DNA of 64,000 bases from Pseudorhizobium tarimense (GCF_022968135.1 NZ_JALJRA010000009.1:62001-126000); one strand, 5' to 3'; shown: positions 29,494 to 40,455, numbered from the stretch's first letter. The notes: a model not told the origin generated them from the sequence alone. Translations and numbers: made by a program.

Positions 29494-29928
29494 ATGACAT
29501 CTGATGCGCATTGGGCTCCCTTGTCCCCCTACAGCACCGGGCTGAGGGGCCGCTGCCCGCGATGCGGGCAAGGACACCTGTTCGACGGATTCCTGAAGCT
29601 GCGGCCGAATTGCGAAGTCTGCGGCCTCGATTACTCCTTCGCCGATCCGGCGGATGGGCCGGCCTTCTTCGTCATCTGCTTCGCCTGCGTGCCCAGTGTC
29701 GCCCTTGCGGTCTGGATCGAGGTGGTCTTCCAGCCGCCGTTCTGGGTTCACCTGCTGACTTCGCTTCCCTTCATGCTGCTGACCTGCATCCCGCCACTGC
29801 GGCCGCTGAAGGGTTGGCTTGTGGCGAGCCAGTATTTCTATAAGGCGGAGCAGGGAAAGTGGGATCAGAGCGATCCTGCAAGCTCTCCACCGGCCACCAG
29901 ACAAGTTCAGCCTCAACCTGAGGAATAG
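29494..29928 (+). CDS. DUF983 membrane protein with zinc-ribbon-like N-terminus
   Basis: A 144-aa DUF983 protein. Two CxxC pairs (RCPRCGQGHLFDGFL and CEVCGLDYSFADPADGPAFF, about residues 18-60) precede two membrane spans (FVICFACVPSVALAVWIEVV and LLTSLPFMLLTCIPPL), and KGWLVASQYFYKAE follows. The ATG at 29494 has a GGAAGGA site at good spacing; an ATG ten codons upstream is possible. Function not established in the family. Confidence 0.85.
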   Translation: MTSDAHWAPLSPYSTGLRGRCPRCGQGHLFDGFLKLRPNCEVCGLDYSFADPADGPAFFVICFACVPSVALAVWIEVVFQPPFWVHLLTSLPFMLLTCIPPLRPLKGWLVASQYFYKAEQGKWDQSDPASSPPATRQVQPQPEE

Positions 29929-29982
29929 TCGGAACTTTTCTCCCGCCAAGTAATTCGTCAGGTAGCCAGCAGGGAGCCCGAC

Positions 29983-30234
29983 ATGCTTGACGTAGAAAAA
30001 GACACCGACCGAGAGAGCCATCGCCGAGCGCTTGCCGTGGAGGGCGTTCTCCTCCTTCTGATTGATGGCTTGGCCGCACGCGGCACGATCTCGGCGGACG
30101 AAGCCGAAGACATGCTACGGATACTGTCGAAGAGCAGTGATTTCTCCGCCGCCCGTGCCTCGAGCTCCCTGCGCATCGTCGAGCAGCTGCGGCGCCTGCG
30201 TGGGGGAGACGGGATGGCAACGCCGGGCGCGTGA
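29983..30234 (+). CDS. Small hypothetical protein, 83 aa
   Basis: An 83-aa soluble, helix-rich frame (MLDVEKDTDRESHRRALAVE, then VLLLLIDGLAARGTISADEAEDML). It has a moderately good ribosome site and a strong terminator 17 bases after its stop. No family recognised. It could be co-transcribed with DUF983, 54 bases upstream. Confidence 0.6.
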   Translation: MLDVEKDTDRESHRRALAVEGVLLLLIDGLAARGTISADEAEDMLRILSKSSDFSAARASSSLRIVEQLRRLRGGDGMATPGA

Positions 30235-30250
30235 CAAACATAGTCAAAAC

Positions 30251-30284
30251 AACAAAGGGCGCGATCACCGCGCCCTTTGTTGTT
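30251..30284. terminator. Bidirectional terminator before ugd
   Basis: AACAAAGGGCGCG and CGCGCCCTTTGTT form a perfect 13-bp stem with loop ATCAC, between the 83-aa gene and the convergent ugd. Confidence 0.88.
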
Positions 30285-30304
30285 TGGGAGGACAGACAGA
30301 GAGG

Positions 30305-31684
30305 TCAGGCAGGTGCCGCCGCAATCTCACTCCAGTTGCCGGTTCCGGCGCCGGTGCGGCGGGCCTTGATACGCTCTACGGGAGCAGCCGCCTTGCGACC
30401 GATGCTGACATATTTCAGGCCACGTGCCGCGACGGCCTCAGGCTCAAAGAGATTGCGGCAGTCGATCACGACGCGCCCCGACATGGACTTGGCGAGCCGG
30501 TCGAGGTCCATACCCGCGTATTCGTCCCATTCCGTCAGGATCACGACCACATCCGCATCACGGGCCGCTTCATAGGGGCAATCCGCCCAGGCAGCGCCGG
30601 AGACGTGACGTTCCGTTTCATGACGGGCCTTTGGATCATGGGCGGTCACCTTGGCGCCAGCCTTCAGCAGGAGCGGCATGATCGTCAGCGCTGCGGAATC
30701 GCGCACGTCGTCGGTATTGGCCTTGAAGGCCGTCCCGAGGATCGCCACCCGGCGGCCTTTGCCGCCGAGCTCGGACAGGATGCGTTTGGCGAGGGCAGAC
30801 TTTCGCACCTCGTTGCGGTCGATCAGCGTCTCCACGATCGCCTGCGGCTGGCCGAAGCGGCGGCCAATGGCGGCAAAAGCGCGGGTATCCTTCGGGAAGC
30901 AGGAACCGCCAAAACCCGGCCCCGGGTTCAGGAACGCCCGGCCGATCCGCCGGTCGAGGCCAATGCCGTCTGCAACCGCCGCCACGTCACCGCCTGCGGC
31001 TTCGCACAAATCCGCCACTTCGTTGATGAAGCCGATCTTGAGCGCCAGGAAGGCGTTGGCGGCGTATTTGATCATCTCGGCATTGGTGGTGTTGGTCGCG
31101 ATATAGGGTATGCCCTTTTCCCGCAGCGGCGCGTAGAGCTGTTCAAGCACTTTGGCTGCCCGCGCATCGTCTGCTCCCGCGACGATGCGGTCTGCTTCCA
31201 GGAAGTCGCGGATCGCAGATCCTTCGCGGAGGAACTCCGGATTGGAGGCGACGTAGACATCGCTGCGGCCGCGGGCCTCGTGGACCAGGCGACGAACCAT
31301 CTGAGCAGTGCCCGCCACAACCGTCGACTTGATGACGACCACGGCTTCGGGCTTCAGAAGCGGTGCCAGGGAGGTTGCGGCATTCTTCACATAGGAGAGT
31401 TCTATGTCACCATCTGGACCTGACGGCGTGCCCACTGCGATGAAGACGGCGTCTGCCTTGGAGGCCGCCAGCGCTGGTTCATCCGAAAACGAAAGTCGGC
31501 CAGACTCGACATGCTTGCTGATCAGTTCGGAAAGCCCCGGCTCATAGATCGGGATTTCGGCTCGCCTCAGTCGCGCAACCTTCAGTGCATCATTGTCGAC
31601 GCAGGTGACCCGGTGCCCAAGCTCTGCGAGGCAGGCGCCCGTGGTCAATCCCACATAGCCTGCTCCGATCATCACAACATCCAT
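30305..31684 (-). CDS. ugd: UDP-glucose 6-dehydrogenase
   Basis: A 459-aa enzyme that oxidises UDP-glucose to UDP-glucuronate for surface polysaccharides. It has a Rossmann GAGYVGLTTGACLAELGH at the N-terminus, NPEFLREGSAI, and catalytic Cys in GFGGSCFPKDTRAF (about residue 260). The second nucleotide domain has ILGTAFKANTDDVRDS. The start at 31684 (MDVVMIGAGYVG) fits the family. Rhizobial homologues are called RkpK when tied to K-antigen or LPS synthesis; no polysaccharide cluster is visible here. Confidence 0.93.
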   Translation of the reverse strand: MDVVMIGAGYVGLTTGACLAELGHRVTCVDNDALKVARLRRAEIPIYEPGLSELISKHVESGRLSFSDEPALAASKADAVFIAVGTPSGPDGDIELSYVKNAATSLAPLLKPEAVVVIKSTVVAGTAQMVRRLVHEARGRSDVYVASNPEFLREGSAIRDFLEADRIVAGADDARAAKVLEQLYAPLREKGIPYIATNTTNAEMIKYAANAFLALKIGFINEVADLCEAAGGDVAAVADGIGLDRRIGRAFLNPGPGFGGSCFPKDTRAFAAIGRRFGQPQAIVETLIDRNEVRKSALAKRILSELGGKGRRVAILGTAFKANTDDVRDSAALTIMPLLLKAGAKVTAHDPKARHETERHVSGAAWADCPYEAARDADVVVILTEWDEYAGMDLDRLAKSMSGRVVIDCRNLFEPEAVAARGLKYVSIGRKAAAPVERIKARRTGAGTGNWSEIAAAPA

Positions 31685-31842
31685 GCTGTCTCTCCCTGGC
31701 ATTGTACATTCGCAAGCCGCGGTTCCAGCAGCTGCAGATGCACATGAAACACCGCCGGAGGTCGAGAGTTCCGGAAGAAGTCATTGTTGTTGAAGTTATT
31801 GATGAAGATGCGCGGGCAGCGCTACGCGATTGAGTTCACGAT

Positions 31843-31867
31843 GGAACCTAGCGCGAGGGATGGGGTT
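31843..31867 (+). promoter_or_regulatory. EcfG/RpoE2-type promoter, GGAAC-N16-GGTT
   Basis: GGAAC at 31843-31847, 16 bases, GGTT at 31864-31867, 39 bases before the SDR start. Confidence 0.55.
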
Positions 31868-31906
31868 GGGAAGGGCGATCCAGTTCCCACCTGAAACGAG
31901 GATGCC

Positions 31907-32764
31907 ATGAGCCATTACCCCACGCCGCCTTTCCCTGAAAAGACGTTACCGATGCCCGGCCGGACCAAAGACATGGAGCCGATCCCCGATCACGGCGAAA
32001 AGAGCTATCGTGGGTCTGGCCGGTTGAACGGCCTGAAGGCCGTGATTACCGGCGGCGACAGCGGCATTGGGCGCGCGGTTGCCATTGCCTATGCCCGCGA
32101 AGGCGCGGACGTTCTGATTGCCTATCTGGAGGAAGACGAGGACGCGCAGGAAACGAAGCGGCACGTCGAAGAGGCAGGCCGCAAGGCTGTCCTGGTGCGT
32201 GGCGACATTCAGTCGGCGGAGCACTGCCGCAAGATCATTGATACCGCAGTGAGCGAGTTGGGTGGCATCGACATTCTTGTCAACAACGCGGCCCACCAGG
32301 CGACCTTCTCCTCGATCGGCGACATCTCCGATGAGGAGTGGGAGCTGACCTTCCGCGTCAACATCCACGCGATGTTCTATCTGACCAAGGCTGCCGTGCC
32401 GCACATGAAGCCGAACAGCTCGATCATCAACACAGCATCCATCAATTCGGATTCGCCGAGCCCGAGCTTGCTGGCCTATGCGACCACGAAGGGCGCGATC
32501 CAGAACTTCACCGCGGGTCTCGCTCAATTGCTGGCCGAGCAGGAGATCCGCGCGAATGCCGTTGCGCCCGGTCCGATCTGGACGCCGCTCATCCCTTCGA
32601 CGATGAAGGGGGACCGTCTGACGCAGTTCGGCAAGCAGGTGCCTATGCAGCGTCCGGGACAGCCGGCGGAACTGGCGACGGCGTATGTCATGCTGGCCGA
32701 CCCGCAGTCGAGTTACGTGTCGGGCGCGACGATCGCCGTCACCGGCGGCAAGCCCATCCTCTAA
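31907..32764 (+). CDS. YghA-like SDR family oxidoreductase
   Basis: A 285-aa SDR of the subgroup with a long N-terminal extension (PFPEKTLPMPGRTKDMEPIPD) before GLKAVITGGDSGIGRAVAI. Catalytic residues lie in NTASINSDSPSPSLLAYATTKGA (the YxxxK part is YATTK), and TGGKPIL ends the protein. This group includes E. coli YghA and Bacillus general stress proteins such as YdaD, so a stress role fits the EcfG-type promoter upstream. Substrate unknown. Confidence 0.9.
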   Translation: MSHYPTPPFPEKTLPMPGRTKDMEPIPDHGEKSYRGSGRLNGLKAVITGGDSGIGRAVAIAYAREGADVLIAYLEEDEDAQETKRHVEEAGRKAVLVRGDIQSAEHCRKIIDTAVSELGGIDILVNNAAHQATFSSIGDISDEEWELTFRVNIHAMFYLTKAAVPHMKPNSSIINTASINSDSPSPSLLAYATTKGAIQNFTAGLAQLLAEQEIRANAVAPGPIWTPLIPSTMKGDRLTQFGKQVPMQRPGQPAELATAYVMLADPQSSYVSGATIAVTGGKPIL

Positions 32765-32774
32765 CGCTCTGCTG

Positions 32775-32809
32775 AAGGCGCGGCTTAATGATCAGGCCGC
32801 GCCTTTATC
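32775..32809. terminator. Bidirectional terminator between SDR and P450 genes
   Basis: AAGGCGCGGC and GCCGCGCCTT form a perfect 10-bp stem whose loop contains the stop codon of the convergent P450 gene. A T-rich tail follows on the plus side. Confidence 0.75.
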
Positions 32810-34053
32810 TCTTCAATCACGAAGCCGCTGTCGGGGAGGGCGGGGACGCGGTTCATCTCCACCGATAGATCCTGTGGCGGCACGGTATAGTGCATGCTCT
32901 CCATCAGCAGCCTGACTGATTGCTTCAGCAGTTCGACGGTGATCGTTTCGCCGGGGCAGCGGTGGGTGACGGCTGCCTGTCCCGCACCCTGCGGAATGAA
33001 CTCATAGTCCTGGTCGCGCCAGGATATGGCGCGGTCGGTACGGAAGCGGTCCGGCTCTGGAAACAGGTCGGGGGCGTGCGTCGTGCCGTAGAGGTCTAGG
33101 AGGAGCCACTGTCCCTTCGGCAGCAGGTGACCGTGCCAGCTAATCTCTTCTTTCACTCTTGCGCCGACGAACGGAAAGAAGGGGCTCTTGCGCCGAACCT
33201 CTTCGGCGAAGGCTTCCAATTGCTGGTCGTCTTTTAGGTCTGCTGTCTGCTCCGGTTGCTCGTGCAATTGCAGAGCGGCAAAGACGATGAAGCGCCCCAC
33301 TGCGACCACCGGCCGGAGTATGTTGATAAGCTCGACGGCCGCTTCCTCCACCGTCAGAGGCTTGCCATCCATGTCGACGAAGGTTGCAACACGGTGCAGA
33401 GGAATTTCGGGCTCCAGCGGGAGGGCGCCCGAACGGACCTGTTGAACCAGCTCCCGGGACCACCGTTCGGTACGCCTTCGCCGCCAAAGCGCGGCCACAG
33501 TCGCGGGACGGAAATGTCCGGCGTGCTCCACCATCCCGGCCAGTTCAGTTGTCATCTCTGCATCATCGCGGACCGGCACACCCGTCCATCGGCAGACAGC
33601 CCGCGTCAGGATCAGGTTGACCTCGTCGATCAGAACGACCCGCTCCTGCGCTTCCCAGGACGCCAGACGGGCGAGCCACTCCTCGCGAAAGATGTTTGCA
33701 AGCCGCTCCACCTGGCCTGGCGCCATGAGGATGGAGATGAAGAGGCCCTTGCGATGGCGATGCTGGTCCCCATCCAGCTGCTGAACGCTCCCCTTGTCCT
33801 GCAACAGCCGCAGGACGGTCTGCGGCATGGACTGCTGGCGCGTGAGCGGCGCCTGGCCATAGAAGAGTTCGGCCGCCTGCGGTCCCTGCATGCAGATCAC
33901 GTCGGTCAGCGTGAGCCGGGTCCGGAAGATGTCCGTGCCGAGGCGCCGGCAACGATTGGGAATGAAGTGGTAGCCCTCGCGCAGCAGCGAAAGCGTCGCG
34001 TCCCAGGCGCCGTCACTGGGAATGGCGGGTGAAGATGAAGCATTCTCGGACAT
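32785..34053 (-). CDS. Cytochrome P450 of the CYP152 peroxygenase type
   Basis: A 422-aa P450. The haem Cys is about residue 366 in THRCPGETITVE. The I helix reads NILRPVVAVGRFIVF: it lacks the usual acid-alcohol pair and carries Arg-Pro, the hallmark of CYP152 fatty-acid hydroxylases/decarboxylases that use hydrogen peroxide instead of a reductase. RKSPFFPFVGARV (the K-helix region) agrees. It is last in an apparent operon after ndh and the 94-aa gene, 9 bases after the latter. Substrate, probably a fatty acid, is inferred from the subfamily. Confidence 0.88.
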   Translation of the reverse strand: MSENASSSPAIPSDGAWDATLSLLREGYHFIPNRCRRLGTDIFRTRLTLTDVICMQGPQAAELFYGQAPLTRQQSMPQTVLRLLQDKGSVQQLDGDQHRHRKGLFISILMAPGQVERLANIFREEWLARLASWEAQERVVLIDEVNLILTRAVCRWTGVPVRDDAEMTTELAGMVEHAGHFRPATVAALWRRRRTERWSRELVQQVRSGALPLEPEIPLHRVATFVDMDGKPLTVEEAAVELINILRPVVAVGRFIVFAALQLHEQPEQTADLKDDQQLEAFAEEVRRKSPFFPFVGARVKEEISWHGHLLPKGQWLLLDLYGTTHAPDLFPEPDRFRTDRAISWRDQDYEFIPQGAGQAAVTHRCPGETITVELLKQSVRLLMESMHYTVPPQDLSVEMNRVPALPDSGFVIEEIKARPDH

Positions 34054-34062
34054 GTCGCCTCG

Positions 34063-34347
34063 TCAGGTGCGCCGGCCGACCTCGCGGGCAAGGTCTTCGA
34101 AGTCGAAGGCCTCTCCACGTTCGGAGGCTTCGTTTGCCAGGAGCAGGATGCGGATCGGGAAGGCGACGGCCTTCTGGTGCGACTGCGAAACGGCAAGCGG
34201 CTGGCTGTCATCCAAAACCGTCTGCTCCGCTTCCTGCAACACCGTCTGCAGTTCCGAGCTGGTCACGACCCCCTTGCTGACGAGCAGGCGGTTGATGGCG
34301 GCCAAGGCGAGGTAGAGGCCTTCCAGTTGTGGGTTTGCGGTATTCAT
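34063..34347 (-). CDS. 94-aa hypothetical protein between ndh and P450
   Basis: A 94-aa soluble protein (MNTANPQLEGLYLALAAINR.. ending EDLAREVGRRT), probably all-helical. Its ATG overlaps the ndh stop codon (ATGA at 34344-34347), so translation is coupled, and the P450 start lies 9 bases past its stop. I recognise no family. The tight packing suggests it acts with either ndh or the P450. Confidence 0.8.
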   Translation of the reverse strand: MNTANPQLEGLYLALAAINRLLVSKGVVTSSELQTVLQEAEQTVLDDSQPLAVSQSHQKAVAFPIRILLLANEASERGEAFDFEDLAREVGRRT

Positions 34348-35690
34348 GTTTCTCTCCTCTCGGTCGATGCCGGCACCTCGATCCCCGCATTCTCGTCGAT
34401 CAGGCGGGCGCCCCGCTGGCGAGTGGCGTAGCGCCAGATCCACTGGATGCTGACGAGCAGGCGTTTTTCGAAGTTCACGAGCAGATAGACGTGCACGATC
34501 GCCCATAGGAACCAGGCGAGCCGGCCCTTCATCTTCCACGTGCCGAAATCGAAGATCGCCGCGTTGCGGCCGATCACGGCGGTGTTTCCGCGGTCGTGGA
34601 AGCGGAAAGGCTGCGGTTGGCGTCCCTCCAGAAGCTTTGTCCTCAGCGCTGCTCCAAGATACTCGCCCTGCTGCTTTGCGACCTGGGCGAGCGCGGCGAG
34701 CGGTTTTCCCTCCTCGCCCATGCCAAGCGCCGTATCGCCAACAGCATAGATATTGCTCATCCCGGTGACGGCGAGATCGGGATCGACTGGAATGCGGCCA
34801 CCGGCTTTGCCTTCGATCCCCAGCCAACTGGCGGCCGGTGAGGCTTTCACGCCCGCGCCCCAAATGATGCATCCGGTGCGAAACGTCTGGCCGCCCGCAA
34901 TCACCTCTTCCTTTGAGATCTTCTCGACCGGAGTGTTGGTCAGAACCTGCACGCCCGCCTTCTCCAGCGAGCGCTCGGCATACTGCGCCAGATCGTCGGG
35001 GAAGGCCGCGAGAATGCGTGGCGCGGCTTCGATGAGAATGACCCGGAAATGTTCGGGCGCCAAATCGCGGAAGTCACGGGTGATCATGAAGTGGCCGAGC
35101 TCGGCGATCGCGCCCGCCATCTCGACGCCTGTGGGGCCACCGCCGATGACGATGCTGGTCAGCAGCGCCCGCTTCTCTTCCGGATCCCGCGTCTGTTCAG
35201 CTTTCTCGAACGCGAGCAGCAGGCGCTGGCGGATCAGGCGCGCTTCGTGGATCGTCTTCAAGCCCGGTGCATGAGCGCGCCAGTCGTCATGGCCGAAGTA
35301 GTTGTATTCCGATCCCGTGGCGATGACGAGCTTGTTGTAGGCAATGGGCTCGCCTTCGGAAAGATGCACCACCTTGGCAGCCGGATCGACGCCGACCACC
35401 TCGGCAAGCGCCACCTTTATGTTGCGGTAGCGACCGAGGGTGCGCCTGATCGGTTCCGAGATATCTGCAGGTGAAAGGGCGGCGGTGGCAACCTGGTAAA
35501 GGAGCGGCTGGAAGAGGTTGTGGTTGCGCCGGTCAACGACGGTGACGTCAATTTCGGTGTTGCCGAGCTCTCTGGCACAGGCGAGGCCGGCAAAGCCCGC
35601 GCCGACGATCACGACGTGCGGACGACCAGCCAGTGATCCAGTTGTTGTCGTTCCTTCTTCGACCATGTCTCCCCGCGCTTCTGCGGCCAT
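34344..35690 (-). CDS. ndh: Type II NADH dehydrogenase (NDH-2)
   Basis: A 448-aa flavoprotein that oxidises NADH with quinone without pumping protons. It has the FAD motif VGAGFAGLACARELG (about residues 28-42), NLFQPLLYQVATAALSP, NADH motif IVIGGGPTGVEMAGAIAELG and YAVGDTA. The C-terminal membrane-binding region (LAWFLWAIVHVYLLVNFEKRL) fits the family. An ATG eight codons in is an alternative start. It leads the ndh - 94-aa - P450 operon. A weak EcfG-type motif lies upstream. Confidence 0.9.
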   Translation of the reverse strand: MAAEARGDMVEEGTTTTGSLAGRPHVVIVGAGFAGLACARELGNTEIDVTVVDRRNHNLFQPLLYQVATAALSPADISEPIRRTLGRYRNIKVALAEVVGVDPAAKVVHLSEGEPIAYNKLVIATGSEYNYFGHDDWRAHAPGLKTIHEARLIRQRLLLAFEKAEQTRDPEEKRALLTSIVIGGGPTGVEMAGAIAELGHFMITRDFRDLAPEHFRVILIEAAPRILAAFPDDLAQYAERSLEKAGVQVLTNTPVEKISKEEVIAGGQTFRTGCIIWGAGVKASPAASWLGIEGKAGGRIPVDPDLAVTGMSNIYAVGDTALGMGEEGKPLAALAQVAKQQGEYLGAALRTKLLEGRQPQPFRFHDRGNTAVIGRNAAIFDFGTWKMKGRLAWFLWAIVHVYLLVNFEKRLLVSIQWIWRYATRQRGARLIDENAGIEVPASTERRET

Positions 35691-35712
35691 TCACCGGCGA
35701 CAGCGACAGTTC

Positions 35713-35737
35713 AACACGAGCTTTGGGCAAATGTTCC
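35713..35737 (-). promoter_or_regulatory. EcfG-like promoter, GGAAC-N16-TGTT (minus), ndh
   Basis: On the minus strand GGAAC (35737-35733), 16 bases, TGTT (35716-35713). One mismatch to CGTT. It faces ndh and is back-to-back with the plus-strand element at 35754. Confidence 0.4.
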
Positions 35738-35753
35738 ATCGCCGTCAGAGCCT

Positions 35754-35778
35754 GGAACCTTTTTGCGGTGGCCCCGTT
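35754..35778 (+). promoter_or_regulatory. Consensus EcfG/RpoE2 promoter, GGAAC-N16-CGTT
   Basis: GGAAC (35754-35758), 16 bases, CGTT (35775-35778): an exact consensus match. It lies 30 bases before the first 24-aa membrane peptide gene. Confidence 0.65.
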
Positions 35779-35807
35779 CAACTTGCCGAGAAACACAGGA
35801 GAGAAGC

Positions 35808-35882
35808 ATGTACAGCATCGTCTGGTTGGTCGGCGCAATCGTCATCGTGATCGCCATCCTGAACCTTATCGGCATTGCTTGA
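35808..35882 (+). CDS. 24-aa single-span membrane peptide, copy 1
   Basis: A 24-codon gene, MYSIVWLVGAIVIVIAILNL plus IGIA. It has a strong ACAGGAGAG ribosome site and is almost entirely one hydrophobic helix. It resembles the next gene over its whole length (xSIxWLVGAxVIVxAIL). Short proteins of this type, often MNSIIWLVGAVVIVLAILSF, recur in alphaproteobacteria as far as I recall, with no known function. A consensus stress promoter lies 30 bases upstream, which strongly supports expression. Confidence 0.72.
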   Translation: MYSIVWLVGAIVIVIAILNLIGIA

Positions 35883-35917
35883 TCGTCATCTTTGGTCCTC
35901 AGACAAAGGAGAGGAAT

Positions 35918-35992
35918 ATGAACAGCATCATATGGCTCGTCGGAGCGGTTGTTATCGTTCTTGCCATTCTGTCTTTTCTCGGCCTCGGCTGA
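35918..35992 (+). CDS. 24-aa single-span membrane peptide, copy 2
   Basis: A 24-codon gene, MNSIIWLVGAVVIVLAILSF plus LGLG. Its AAAGGAGAGG ribosome site is 36 bases after copy 1, so both share a transcript, and a terminator follows at once. The paralogy to copy 1 shows a tandem duplication retained at the protein level (same length, same WLVGA core). Function unknown; membrane insertion is inferred from hydrophobicity. Confidence 0.72.
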   Translation: MNSIIWLVGAVVIVLAILSFLGLG

Positions 35993-36017
35993 GAAGACAC
36001 GCATCCCTCAAGGGATT

Positions 36018-36060
36018 AAGAAAGGCCGCTGATCATGATGATGAGCGGCCTTCTTCTTTA
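36018..36060. terminator. Terminator after the membrane-peptide pair and after treY
   Basis: AAGAAAGGCCGCT pairs with AGCGGCCTTCTT (one bulged A) around a 13-base loop. T-rich sequence lies on the plus side and treY converges from the other. Confidence 0.8.
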
Positions 36061-36068
36061 TCGTTCTC

Positions 36069-38599
36069 TCACTGAGAGACCAGCAGAGCAAAAGGATGAC
36101 CCGCAAAGCACCAGTTCACCGACAGGCTGCCCTTCGGCTGGTATTCCCGGCCCGTGAAGATGTCTTTGTAGCTTCGTCCAGCCAGCGTGTCCGGCAGGTC
36201 GATGTCTGTCTCCGCCCAATGTATGGAGGTGTAGTGCCCGTGCCGGAATGCGCCGAAGACGAGCCGGGGCGCGATCAGGATCATTGCGTTGTCCCCGCTC
36301 TGCCTTGCACAGCTGATGATATTGGGTGCCCGCTTTCCTTTGATGTCCAAGGGAAGGTAGTTGCCGGCGGAGAATAACGCGGGCTCCTTTTGGCGCAGGT
36401 TCAAGACCTTCGAGATGACGTTCTGCTTTAGGCGGCCGCTATGCCAGTCCGCTTCTTCCGATGGCAGCTGCGGCCCGTCAGCCAGCCCCTTCCCCAGAAG
36501 CGCGAAGTCGGGCGGGCGGCGGTTGTCGGGATCGACCAGACTGAGATCGAGACGCTCGCTGCCCTGGTAGATGTCGGGTACACCCGGTGCCGTGAGCTTG
36601 ATCAAGGTCTGCGTTATGCCGTTGACCAGCCCGGTACGGACAAACGGGGTGATGGTGTTGGTGAAGTCGGAGAGGAACTCCCTGTTGTCGGGGGCGAGAA
36701 GTGCGGCGGCATAGGCCTTCACCGCGCCTTCGTATTCCTCATTTGTGTCGTTCCAGCTCGTCCGCTGTTTTGCCTCGCGGAGAGCCTTTTCGACGAAGGC
36801 GAGAAACCGCTCTTCCAGTGCCTTCAGCCCAGCCGCATCCTCGGCTGCCAGATCCGCCGGCCAGGCACCGAGGAGAGCCTGGTAGAGCATCCATTCCACC
36901 GCCGGCTCGGGTGCGGGTCCATCGGCGAGCAAAGCGACGTTGGCGCGGTTCATCGCGCGCCAGCGGGTTACCGCCTCGGCCCAGACATCCGGCGCCTCGC
37001 TCAGGGTGTAGAGGCGAGCCCGCGCATCTTCTCCCCGCTTGGTGTCATGCGTCGATGTGCCCGACAAAGCATGCGGCTGACGCTGCAGACGCGTCTGCAT
37101 TTCCTGGTGGAAATGCTCCAATGACGCCGGGTGCGGCTCCGCCTCGCTGCCGACTTCGTTCAGGGCGATGAAGCGGTGGTGGCGGAAGAAGAGCGTGTCC
37201 TCCAGCGACTTGGCCATCAGCGGGCCGGTGAGCTGCTGGAAGCGCATCCGGAAAAGCGATGCCACGTCTGCTTGTTCGGTCGCCACCTCCCCAAGCAAGA
37301 TTCGCTGAATGAACTGGAGCGCTTCCCGACCAGGCGCGTGCGGTCCTTGCTCCACCGACCGAACCACTTCGGCCAGCCGCTCGCGGCCTTCGTTCGGCAT
37401 GCCGTCAGCCGTGCCGTAGGTGCGGTAGACGGGGAAGGCGACAAGAAGTTCGCGTAGTGCGTTGTGCAGGTCATGATCCGATATCGAGTCTGATGCCTCT
37501 CCTGCATCGCGCAGTCGGACTGCCAGCTTTCTCAGGGCGGCAACCTCGCCTTCGAAGTTGTTATTCGCCATCAGGAGCTTCGCCTGACGCAGTTCCTCCA
37601 GCGGGCGGCCCGGTTGTCCCGTGACAGCCTCATAGGCATCCGTCAACGCATCCGACTTGCTGCCGTCGACTAGGGCGTCGCTGAGGGCGCCGATGAACTC
37701 ATAGCCGGTGGTGCCGGAGATCGGCCAGTCGGCGGGGATCTGCTCGCCCTCACCGAGGATCTTCTCCACGACGATATAGGTCTCGGGCCCAACCTCCTTG
37801 CGAAGCCGGTCGAGATAGTCCTTCGGATCGGCCAGCCCATCCACGTGATCGATCCGCAGCCCATCCACCCGTCCGTCCCGTACGAGCTCTAGGACCGTCC
37901 GGTGCGCGGCGTCGAACACCTCCGGATCTTCGACGCGCAGGCCGACGAGGCCCGTGATCTCGAAAAAACGGCGGTAGCTGAGTTCGCGCGGAGCATCGCG
38001 CCACGACATCAGCCGCCAAGGCTGGCGGTCGTGAAGGTCGGCAATCTCTTCCGGCTTTCTGAGAGAGAGCACCTCTTCCTCTCGTCCCTCGTAGCTAGAG
38101 GGTTTGAGCGGGTAGTCGGTCTCGTAGTAGGTAAGGGATGGCTTGCCCGTCTTCGGATCCCGTTGGATCGAGAGTTCGCCGTTGGAGAGAACCGTGTCGA
38201 AGGTGTCGCCGAGAAAGGGCAGAGTGAGGCGGCGGCTCCAGTCGATGTCGAAGTAGTGGGCGAACCGGCTTTCCTCGCCATGCTCGACGACGTCATACCA
38301 CCAGGGGTTTTCGAGCGACGCCGCCATGTGGTTCGGCACGATATCGAGGATCAGGCCCAGCTCATTCTCCTGCAATGCGCGCGACAGCCGGTCGAACCCT
38401 TCGCGGCCGCCCAGCGTCGGGTCCAGTTCATTTGCATCGGTGACGTCGTAGCCATGGGTGGAGCCGCTCGTCGCCGTGAAGATCGGCGAGGCGTAGAGGT
38501 GGCTGATTCCGAGCCGCTTCAGATAGGGAACGAGGGCTGCTGCCCCGTCGAAGGTCATGCCGTTGCGGAACTGAATGCGATAGGTGGAGGAGGGGATGA

Positions 38600-38603
<4 letters not shown>
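36069..38603 (-). CDS. treY: Maltooligosyl trehalose synthase TreY
   Basis: An 844-aa GH13 enzyme that converts the reducing end of malto-oligosaccharides to a trehalosyl unit by transglycosylation. It has the N-terminal STYRIQFRNGMTFDGAAALV, then HLYASPIF, LILDIVPNHMA, GLRIDHVDGLADPKDYLDRL (nucleophile Asp), the catalytic Glu in YIVVEKILGEGE, and GTSTHDTKRGEDARAR. It overlaps the treZ stop by 4 bases (ATGA). With TreZ it makes trehalose from glycogen-type glucans. Confidence 0.95.
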
Positions 38604-40426
<1,823 letters not shown>

Positions 40427-40455
40427 GGATCTACCCCCTGATGCGGAGACGGTCA

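Noticed and set aside
30062-31423. 453-aa plus-strand frame opposite ugd
   Set aside because: ugd carries all catalytic motifs on the minus strand; the plus frame starts inside the 83-aa gene and crosses a strong terminator.
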